A DNA stretch of 64,000 nucleotides from Chitinivorax sp. PXF-14 (GTDB lineage Bacteria > Pseudomonadota > Gammaproteobacteria > Burkholderiales > SCOH01), in contig NZ_JBFNXJ010000005.1 in NCBI RefSeq assembly GCF_040812015.1, positions 186,001 through 250,000 of the forward strand. Direction: 5' to 3'. Below are positions 57,869 through 64,000 of this stretch, in pieces (the stretch's first letter is position 1; every line of letters starts with the position of its first letter). Both the position numbers and the translations under genes were made by a program. The notes under the pieces were generated by a model. That model saw nothing but the letters and a program-made list of their open reading frames with translations. It was not told the DNA's origin and did not search any database.

Positions 57869-58023
57869 GTGCGCAGGGCCCTCTCGGCTTGTTGCTCGAT
57901 CACCCGCTCGATCGCGTGCGGCGTCACCGACGGCTGCTCGCTCGGTGCGGCGTCAGCCGACTCGGCCGGCACGGGTGGCGGCGGCTCGGTGATGACTTCG
58001 AATTCGTTGATGACGACGGGCAT
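57856..58023 (-). CDS. Small 55-residue eCIS protein
   Basis: Encodes MPVVINEFEVITEPPPPVPA, a Ser/Ala/Glu-rich middle and an amphipathic helix ending HAIERVIEQQAERALRTWAH. Small proteins opening with VINEFEV and a proline run are typical next to LysM and gpD genes in phage-tail-like clusters (comparable position to Afp6). It may be a linker or chaperone for the hub. The stop overlaps the gpD start, and 59 bases separate it from the LysM gene. Confidence 0.75.
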   Translation of the reverse strand: MPVVINEFEVITEPPPPVPAESADAAPSEQPSVTPHAIERVIEQQAERALRTWAH

Positions 58024-58082
58024 CCGCTCAGTCCTTGGTTTGTTTCGTCAGCGAATGGCTGGGCACGCTCAGCGGCTAGGCC

Positions 58083-58787
58083 CTAGCCCTTCGGCAGGTT
58101 CAAATTCAAATCGACCAGCTGCCCCGGCAGCAGCCGCCGCGGGTTCTCGATGCCGTTGGCCGCGGCGATGGCCTGCCAGTCCGCCGCCTTGCCGATGGCC
58201 GCCGCCATGCCCTGCAGCGTGGCGCCAGCACTGGCCGCCGACAGTGGCGTGGCGCCGGGCAGGCTGGGCGCGCCGGGGGCGCCGAACTCGGCCTTCAGTA
58301 TCTTCTGCTGCGACATTGCCAGGCTGATGTTGGCGCGCAGCGGCTTGCCCTCGGGCGAGAAGAATTCGAGCGTCTCCTCGATCGAATCGATGAGCCCATC
58401 GAACTTGAACGAGCCCCAGCTGAAGCGCACGCCCGGCGGCACGAAGCGCGTACTGTCCTTGCCGTCCTGTTTCGGCGTCATGAAATAGATCACCTCCTGC
58501 GTCAGCCGGCGCACGTCGTCGACGCGGTGGCGCGGCTCGATCGCGGCGGTGACGTCGAACCACAGGCTCAGCGCGAGCTTGGTGGTGCCGGCACCGACGA
58601 ACTGGCGCCCCGAGGTGCCCTGCCCCTGGTCGCCCTTGGCGCTCTGCTGCTCGGTCTTGGCCTGGTTGGCAAAGCTGACCTTGAGCGTTTCGGGGTTGAA
58701 CTGCACGCCGACGCGCTTACCCTTGAGGTCGATGTCCTTCAGGTCGGCGGTCAGTTCGATCAGTTCGGCCTTGGCAAGCTCGGGCAT
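58083..58787 (-). CDS. LysM-domain baseplate protein (Afp7/gp53-like)
   Basis: 234 residues. The front part (10-165) has VGVQFNPETLKVSFANQ and FSWGSFKFDGLIDSIEETLEFFSPEGKPLRA, the typical core of the CIS LysM proteins. The C-terminal LysM-like segment (about 180-232) has ADWQAIAAANGIENPRRLLPG. It connects the tube to the spike hub and baseplate. It follows the second tube gene after 12 bases. Confidence 0.93.
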   Translation of the reverse strand: MPELAKAELIELTADLKDIDLKGKRVGVQFNPETLKVSFANQAKTEQQSAKGDQGQGTSGRQFVGAGTTKLALSLWFDVTAAIEPRHRVDDVRRLTQEVIYFMTPKQDGKDSTRFVPPGVRFSWGSFKFDGLIDSIEETLEFFSPEGKPLRANISLAMSQQKILKAEFGAPGAPSLPGATPLSAASAGATLQGMAAAIGKAADWQAIAAANGIENPRRLLPGQLVDLNLNLPKG

Positions 58788-58799
58788 GCTTGGTTCTCC

Positions 58800-59243
58800 T
58801 CAGGGCTGGCGCCATTCGAGCGATTCGTAGGCCAGCTGCAGTTCTTCGACGGCCAGGAGGCCATCCTTGGCGTTGAGCGCGGGTGCCTTGAGCTTGATCG
58901 GCAGGCAGCGCGTCAGCACGAAGCGCGCCGTAGGCGCGTGCGAGGCGTCGAACAGCACCACCTCGGCGCTCGCGCGCAGCGACGGGTTGCTGCGCGTGTC
59001 GTTGATCCACTGCCACATGTCGAAGCCCTCGGTGAGGCCGCGCTTCAAGGTCAGCTGGCCGAACGCCAGGCCGCCGGCCAGGCGGATCTGCCGGCCGTTG
59101 TTGCCGCCCTCGCGGATGGTCTTGACCTCCACCGTCATCTCGAGTCCGTCGCACTCGGTGAAGGCGGCGCCGGCGAGTGGCGTCGGCCTGTCGTCGCGCG
59201 TGATCTCGACGCTGAAATTGAAGGCGGTGAACGGCGCGGCCAT
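58800..59243 (-). CDS. Inner tube protein 2 (tube initiator-like)
   Basis: 147 residues of the T4 gp19/phage tail tube family: FNFSVEITRDD, FTECDGLEMTVEVKTIREGG, GQLTLKRGLTEG and a C-terminal VEELQLAYESLEW. It is the second of two tube genes in the window and lies next to LysM, as Afp5 does, so it probably forms the first tube rings at the baseplate. Overlaps the long sheath-like gene by one base. Confidence 0.92.
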   Translation of the reverse strand: MAAPFTAFNFSVEITRDDRPTPLAGAAFTECDGLEMTVEVKTIREGGNNGRQIRLAGGLAFGQLTLKRGLTEGFDMWQWINDTRSNPSLRASAEVVLFDASHAPTARFVLTRCLPIKLKAPALNAKDGLLAVEELQLAYESLEWRQP

Positions 59244-62047
59244 CAGTGCACCTCGCTCGTCAGCAGGCGGTCGCCGAGCTGCACCAGGCGCACCGACAGG
59301 AAGGCCAGCGGTATCGCCGGCGCGACCTTGAGCTCGACGAAGAAACGGCCGTTGTCGAGGTCGTGCGCGGTATTGGGCGGCAGCCCGACATTGACCTGAT
59401 AGGCCTGGTTCGCAGCCACGCCGGCAAACGCGCCACGGCGGAACAGCTCATTCATCAGCGCCTCGAAGCCGCGCGCCACGCTGCGGCGAAACGTGTCGGA
59501 CAAGGGCTCGAACACGTAATGGCTGCCGCGCTGCAGCGCAACGCGGCGCAAGAGGCTGATCAGCCGCCGCACATTGATCGGCCGCCAGTCGGGGTCGAGG
59601 CTCAGCGTGTCGGCGGCGAGCGCGAGAAAGCCGCGCGCCTCCTGCCGCAGCAGGTTGACCTGCGCGTTCAGCAGCGCCTGGCGCGATTCTGCCGGCAGCG
59701 ACGGATCGAGCGCGACGACATCGCGCAGCACGATATTGGCCGGCGCGATCCACGCACCACGCTCGGCGGCGCGCAGCGCGAGCTGGGCCAGCGCCAGGCC
59801 GTCGGGCGGCGCGGCGACGGGCCGCTGTGCGTCGTGCGACAGCGCCCACGGGTGGTAGAGCGCGCCGAAGCTCAGCGCGGCGGCCTCGGTGCCGCCGAGA
59901 AAACGCGGGTCGAAACCGTCGCCGGCCCGCCGCAGCAGGCTGGCATGGCCGATCGCCTGCGCCTCCCGGTAATGCCGCGGCAACGACAGGCTGGCAAAGA
60001 AATCGCCACGCCCGGCGCCGAGCCGCAGCAGGGCGATATGCACGGTGCGCAGCGCGCTGTCGTCGTAGTCGGCCGGCGGCTCGAACACCGCATCGGCCAA
60101 GGCGCCGATGTGAACCGCCACGGGCGCGGACCAGTGGCTGCCGTTGATGCCGGACAGCGCCCGCACGCGATAGTAGTAGTCGCCCACCGGCCGGCCGTAG
60201 AACGTGGCCTGGCGCGCCTCACCGCGATACACCTCGCGCGCGTCGCCGAAATCGGGGCGGTTCGCCTCCTGCAGCACGAAGCTCAGCCTGTCCTCGGGCT
60301 GCGACCAGCTCACCGTCAGCGTGCCCAGCGCATCGGGCGGTGTGGCCGCCAGCCCCGGCGGCGCGATGACGCGGATCGCGCAGTCCAGGAACGGCCCGGA
60401 CGGCGGTGCGTCGATCAGCGGCAACGGCGACGGCAAGGGGCAGGCGGCATCGTGCCACCATTCGGGGTGCGCGATCAGCGGCGCATCGAGCGGCGGCACG
60501 GCTGCCGGCGGCGCCTGCATCCGCCAGCGGCGGTGTACCGCGTCGGGCACGGCGATCAGCGTCGCTTCGTCGATGATCGCCGAGTCGGCCCAGCCGAGCG
60601 CCGCGTGCAGGCCCCGCAGCGCGCGCGGCGCGGGGTCGAGGTAGCGCAGCCGGTCGGCCTCGCTCATCAGGCGCTCGCTGCTCACGCCGGCGAGATCGCG
60701 GTCGAGGAACAGGCTGGCATCAAAGCTGGCCAGCCCGTTGCGGGCAAGCGCCGAGCCGCCCTGCCGCACCGCGCCGAGCGGCGCGCTGAACAGCGCCGGC
60801 ACGGCCAGCGGCAGGCACAGCGTGCGTTGCTTCTCGGCGCCGGCCAGCGCAAAACGCGGCAGGCCCGTTGCTGGCGGGTCGCCACGGTAGTATTCGTCGT
60901 CGCTCGGCAGGTCGTTCCAGTAGCGCGCATGGCCGTCGGCGAGGCCGAGGCCGGCCAGCGTGACGGCCTGGCCACCAAGCTCGGCGCGCAGGGTCAGGCT
61001 CAGCACGCTGGCTGCCGTTGCCGCCTGGCTCGCGCGCAGCAGCGCGACCGCATCATCCATGTGCAGGCGCCGCCACATCGTGCCGCTCACCCGCACCCAG
61101 CCGCCATCGAGCGCCACCTGTTCGACGGCGCACCACCAGTGTTCGCCGCCGGCATCGAAACGCAGCCAGGCGCCGATGCCCGGCGCCCGCTCGGGCGGCA
61201 GCCTGAGCCGCAGCGCCGCACGCCCTGCGCCATCGAGCGCCGCATCGAGCCACGCCGCAGCACGCCGGGCCAGCGGATGAAGGTAGCCGAAGGCCGGCAG
61301 CAGGCCGCGTCCGGCTGCCGGCACGCGCGCCGCGCTGTAGACCCAGGCCCGCCCCGGCAGTCCACCCAGCGGCGGGCTGGACTGCGCCATGCGCTCGAAC
61401 GCGAGCCGGTGCCCGAGCCGCGCGCGCAGCTGCCCCGCCGCGCCATCGAGCGCGACGACCGCGGCCAGCACCACCACGCCGCGCGCCTCGTCGCGCAGGC
61501 ACACCACATCGCCGACGACCGGCAGGGCCTGCCCCGCGCCGAGCTTGAGCCAGCGTTCGCCGTCCCACGGGTCGGCCAGCGGCAGATGGCGCTCGCTCAA
61601 GGCCGAGCGCAACCTGAGCGCGTCGGAATACGCCCCCCTGGCGCTGGCCCGCGCAAACGCCGGCGCCACCGCGCGCACCTGGCCGACGCGGTCGAAACGC
61701 GCCAGCAACAGGCCGGGGACCGGAAAATAGTTGTAGCTCGCGCCCTCGCCCGCGACGCGGATGATCCAGCAGCGGCGCCCGCCGTTGGCGAAATACTGGC
61801 GCACCGCCGGGCCGAGCAGCGAATACTGCAGCTCGTCGCGCGTGTCGTCCCAGGCCAGCGGCACATCGTCGCCGAATACCGCGCGGAAGGCGGCCAGGCT
61901 CTCCACCGCCACCGGCCAGTCGAGCGGGCCGCTCGCGGCAAAGCCTGCGAACACCGCCACGTCCATGCGCGGCAGCGGGTCGTCGAGCGATGCCGGCTGC
62001 GTCTCGAAACGCACGCCGGGCAAGGGCCGCAGCGCCAATTCGCTCAT
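59243..62047 (-). CDS. Long sheath-like protein with a fibronectin type III-like insert
   Basis: 934 residues, about twice a usual sheath. The N-terminus (PGVRFETQPASLDDPLPRMDVAVFAGFAASG given in parts: PGVRFETQPASL, LPRMDVAVFAGFAASGPL) and the C-terminal 250 residues (WIAPANIVLRDV, RPINVRRLISLLRR, SDTFRRSVARGFEALMNEL, LDNGRFFVELKVAPA) match tail sheath proteins. Between them lie two unrecognised domains and, at about 555-645, a fibronectin III-like segment (GTLTVSWSQPEDRLSF, VGDYYYRVRALSG, WSAPVAVHI). It probably caps or adapts the sheath at the baseplate rather than forming its bulk. The start ATG is one base from the tube 1 stop. Confidence 0.85.
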   Translation of the reverse strand: MSELALRPLPGVRFETQPASLDDPLPRMDVAVFAGFAASGPLDWPVAVESLAAFRAVFGDDVPLAWDDTRDELQYSLLGPAVRQYFANGGRRCWIIRVAGEGASYNYFPVPGLLLARFDRVGQVRAVAPAFARASARGAYSDALRLRSALSERHLPLADPWDGERWLKLGAGQALPVVGDVVCLRDEARGVVVLAAVVALDGAAGQLRARLGHRLAFERMAQSSPPLGGLPGRAWVYSAARVPAAGRGLLPAFGYLHPLARRAAAWLDAALDGAGRAALRLRLPPERAPGIGAWLRFDAGGEHWWCAVEQVALDGGWVRVSGTMWRRLHMDDAVALLRASQAATAASVLSLTLRAELGGQAVTLAGLGLADGHARYWNDLPSDDEYYRGDPPATGLPRFALAGAEKQRTLCLPLAVPALFSAPLGAVRQGGSALARNGLASFDASLFLDRDLAGVSSERLMSEADRLRYLDPAPRALRGLHAALGWADSAIIDEATLIAVPDAVHRRWRMQAPPAAVPPLDAPLIAHPEWWHDAACPLPSPLPLIDAPPSGPFLDCAIRVIAPPGLAATPPDALGTLTVSWSQPEDRLSFVLQEANRPDFGDAREVYRGEARQATFYGRPVGDYYYRVRALSGINGSHWSAPVAVHIGALADAVFEPPADYDDSALRTVHIALLRLGAGRGDFFASLSLPRHYREAQAIGHASLLRRAGDGFDPRFLGGTEAAALSFGALYHPWALSHDAQRPVAAPPDGLALAQLALRAAERGAWIAPANIVLRDVVALDPSLPAESRQALLNAQVNLLRQEARGFLALAADTLSLDPDWRPINVRRLISLLRRVALQRGSHYVFEPLSDTFRRSVARGFEALMNELFRRGAFAGVAANQAYQVNVGLPPNTAHDLDNGRFFVELKVAPAIPLAFLSVRLVQLGDRLLTSEVH

Positions 62048-62048
62048 C

Positions 62049-62498
62049 TCACGAGAGCTCCAGCCGCTCGTAGGCGAGCACCAGCTCCTCCATCGCCACG
62101 TCGTTGCCCTTGGCGTTGAGCGGGCCATAGGTGAGCTTGAGCGCGCGCGCGTTCTTGAGGTTCCAGGTCATCACCGGCTGGTCGTTGCTGCGGTCTTCGC
62201 TATAGAGCTGGATGCTGACCGACTTGAGCGCGCTGGCCTTGCCGGTGCGCACCTCGTCTATCCATTCGAACAGCGCCGTGGTGCCGAGAATGCCGCGCTT
62301 GAGCGTGACGTCGGCCGCCTTGTTGAGGCCGGACAGCTTGCGCACATTGTTGTCCTTGTCGTTGCCGTGGCGGTATTCGGTGACGGCCACCTCGGTGCCG
62401 ATGCCGCTGATCTCCTGAAAGCCGCCGACATCGCGGTTGTCGATCTGCACCTGGAAGTTGAACTGCATGTAGGGCCGGTTTTCGCGTGGGGTGGGCAT
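62049..62498 (-). CDS. Inner tube protein 1 (main tube)
   Basis: 149 residues of the phage tail tube family: QFNFQVQIDNRDVGGFQEISG, split as FNFQVQIDN and GGFQEISGIG, then ITLKRG-like VTLKRGILGTTALFEWIDEV and MEELVLAYERLEL. It forms the hollow tube through which the payload or spike is driven. It lies 18 bases after the sheath gene. Confidence 0.94.
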   Translation of the reverse strand: MPTPRENRPYMQFNFQVQIDNRDVGGFQEISGIGTEVAVTEYRHGNDKDNNVRKLSGLNKAADVTLKRGILGTTALFEWIDEVRTGKASALKSVSIQLYSEDRSNDQPVMTWNLKNARALKLTYGPLNAKGNDVAMEELVLAYERLELS

Positions 62499-62516
62499 GG
62501 TGCACTCCTTGCTCGA

Positions 62517-64000
62517 TCAGGATTTGCGGTCGGCCGTCCACTGGCCGATGCGGAAGATCACGAACTCGGCCGGCCGCAGCGGCGCGACGCCGATCAGGCA
62601 GACCAGGCGGCCGTTGTCGAGGTCGTTCTGGGTCATGGTCGAGCGGTCGCAGCGCACGAAGAAGGCCTTGTCCGCGGTCTCGCCCAGCAGTGCGCCATTG
62701 CTCCACTCGTTGAACAGGAAATCCTTGATCGTCTCGCGCACATTGGCCCACAGCCGCTCGCCGTTGGGCTCGAAGACGGCCCACTGCGTGCCGAGGTCGA
62801 TCGAGCGTTCGAGATAGGCGAAATAGCGGCGCAGGTTGACGTATTTCCATTCCGGGTCCGAGCTGATCGTGCGTGCGCCCCACAGCCGGTAGCCGCGCCC
62901 CTCGAAGAAGCGGAAACAGTTGACACCCTCGGGGTTGAGCACCTCCTGCTGCGCCTTGTTGAGCATGGTCTCGAAGCCCAGCGCCAGCGTCACCACCTCG
63001 TTCGCCGGCGCCTTGTAGACGGCCCGCTCGATGTCGTTGCGCGCGTAGATGCCGGCGACAAAGCCGGACGGCGGCATGGCCACCTCGCGCCGCGTCACCG
63101 GGTCGAGAATCTTCACCCACGGGTAATACAGCGCGGCGTACTTGGAGTCGTACTGCGCGCGCAAGGCCCGCACGTCGGCGATGGTCTGGCCATCGCCGCA
63201 GTCGAGCACGGCGATGCGGTAGCGCATGCGTTCGGCGTGGCTGATCAGCAGGCTGATGATGGTCGCCGCGTTGTCGCGGTAATCACCCTCGTAGCCAAAG
63301 GTGGAGCCCGGTGCGGCGACGATCGAGATGTCCTCGATTGCTTCGAGCGACTTGAGGCCGGTCTTGAACGGGCTGTCGTCGGGCGCGGTACCTTCGTAGG
63401 CATCGAAGCCGGGGCGCACGCCATCGTTACCGCCATCAAGCACGTAATCGACCGAGCGGTCGGCATCGGGCGAGCCCGGCTGCGCCAGCGAGGACAGCAG
63501 GCTGCTCTTGGCGGCAAAAAAGGCCTGCAGCGCCTGAATGCCGTTGCCGACATCGGTGCCTTCATGCGCATCGCCGGGGTTGAGCAGTGCGCGGCCGCGC
63601 TCGACCACCACCGGCAGCCGCCGCGCCAGCGACAGACTCGCCGGCCGTGCGGCAAACACGTCGAACACCGAGTCGGGCTGGCCGGCACGCGTATGGTCGG
63701 GGTCGAGCGGCAGGCCGGACCAGGTCTGCGGCGGCTGGTCGCTGTCCTCGTCGGGGAAGACGGTGATGCTCAGGCTCAGCACGCGCACCTTGTCGCGGAA
63801 GGCCGGGTTGGCGTGGTAAGCCAGGTCGGCCAGCGTCACGGTGGCGGGCGGGCTGCTCAGGCTGGTGCCGGAGAGCGGATTGGTGAACTGCCAGATCGGC
63901 TCGCGCGTGGTCGGGTCGAGCGCGTTCCCGGCCAGATAGAAATCGCCAGGCTCCGGCGTGCCCGCTGCCGGCGGCGAACCGAGCGGCGAGGCGTTGTTGA
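62517..64000 (-). CDS. Contractile sheath protein, 5'-truncated by window edge
   Basis: The frame is open to the window edge, giving 493 residues without the true N-terminus. The C-terminal part is classic sheath: GFVAGIYARNDIERAVYKAPANE given in parts (PSGFVAGIYARND, VYKAPANE), GVNCFRFFEGRGYRLWGART and LDNGRLVCLIGVAPLRPAEF. It also shows VLDGGNDG and the Asp/Gly-rich loops of sheath domains. It is the main contractile sheath. The upstream operon promoter and any terminator/cap genes (Afp16-like) lie outside the window. Confidence 0.93.
   Translation of the reverse strand, partial: NNASPLGSPPAAGTPEPGDFYLAGNALDPTTREPIWQFTNPLSGTSLSSPPATVTLADLAYHANPAFRDKVRVLSLSITVFPDEDSDQPPQTWSGLPLDPDHTRAGQPDSVFDVFAARPASLSLARRLPVVVERGRALLNPGDAHEGTDVGNGIQALQAFFAAKSSLLSSLAQPGSPDADRSVDYVLDGGNDGVRPGFDAYEGTAPDDSPFKTGLKSLEAIEDISIVAAPGSTFGYEGDYRDNAATIISLLISHAERMRYRIAVLDCGDGQTIADVRALRAQYDSKYAALYYPWVKILDPVTRREVAMPPSGFVAGIYARNDIERAVYKAPANEVVTLALGFETMLNKAQQEVLNPEGVNCFRFFEGRGYRLWGARTISSDPEWKYVNLRRYFAYLERSIDLGTQWAVFEPNGERLWANVRETIKDFLFNEWSNGALLGETADKAFFVRCDRSTMTQNDLDNGRLVCLIGVAPLRPAEFVIFRIGQWTADRKS

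Noticed and set aside
59246-62119. A 957-codon plus-strand open frame opposite the long sheath-like gene
   Set aside because: Arg/Gln/Ala-rich antisense translation without domains; the minus-strand protein has sheath features and perfect operon spacing.
34726-64000. Prophage or type VI secretion system
   Set aside because: No capsid, portal, terminase, integrase, TssJLM or ClpV genes; an AAA+ ATPase, LysM protein and DUF4157 cargo point to eCIS.

Overview
The window is GC-rich, densely coded DNA from a Gram-negative denitrifying bacterium. The nir/nor/nar gene content, a PEP-CTERM exported protein and the general style of the proteins suggest a betaproteobacterium. I cannot name the genus from sequence alone.

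Layout. (1) Positions 1-2056 hold the 3' two thirds of a Mg2+-transporting P-type ATPase and a small VF530/DUF2132 protein. (2) Positions 2191-10997, all on the minus strand, hold a nitric oxide reductase locus: norC-norB, a strong terminator, then norE, a norF-like gene, norQ, a small membrane protein, a 4Fe-4S membrane protein, norD, a DUF2249 protein, a hemerythrin-like protein and nnrS. (3) A divergent control region (10998-11249) carries two TTG-N8-CAA palindromes of the FNR/DNR/NNR type. (4) Positions 11250-20443 on the plus strand hold the nitrite reductase and heme d1 operon: nirS, nirM, nirC, nirF, a fused nirDL, nirG, an unexpected PilJ-N-type periplasmic protein, nirH, nirJ and nirN, ended by a perfect hairpin. 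(5) A Tat-exported phospholipase C lies at 20513-22639. (6) The minus-strand operon narG-H-J-I, a parvulin isomerase, a ribbon-helix-helix-like protein and a beta-carbonic anhydrase occupies 31678 down to 23059. (7) Positions 31869-34542 hold a small winged-helix-like protein, a sensorless sigma-54 activator and a PEP-CTERM protein with its own promoter. (8) Positions 34726-64000, all on the minus strand and almost without gaps, hold a phage-tail-like extracellular contractile injection system (eCIS, Afp/PVC-like). It runs off the right edge.

How the parts work together. NarGHI reduces nitrate to nitrite at the cytoplasmic membrane, NirS reduces nitrite to NO in the periplasm (electrons via NirM/NirC), and NorCB reduces NO to N2O. 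NirF/DL/G/H/J/N make and finish heme d1 for NirS. NorQ/NorD activate NorCB, and NnrS plus the hemerythrin-like and DUF2249 proteins look like NO-stress helpers. No nosZ, narK, nirE or DNR/NNR regulator gene is visible here.

The eCIS encodes, in transcription order: sheath (partial), tube, a long sheath-like protein with a fibronectin-III-like insert, second tube, LysM baseplate protein, a 55-residue protein, gpD-like hub, gpV-like spike, a large protein with a hydrophobic C-terminus, gp25-like, baseplate-J-like and tail-I-like baseplate proteins, two fibre-like proteins, two unknowns, an AAA+ ATPase, a 1226-residue DUF4157 protein with an endonuclease-like C-terminus (the likely payload) and a three-domain glycosyltransferase. 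The payload, its glycosyltransferase neighbour and the modified sheath and membrane components are the most promising novelty.
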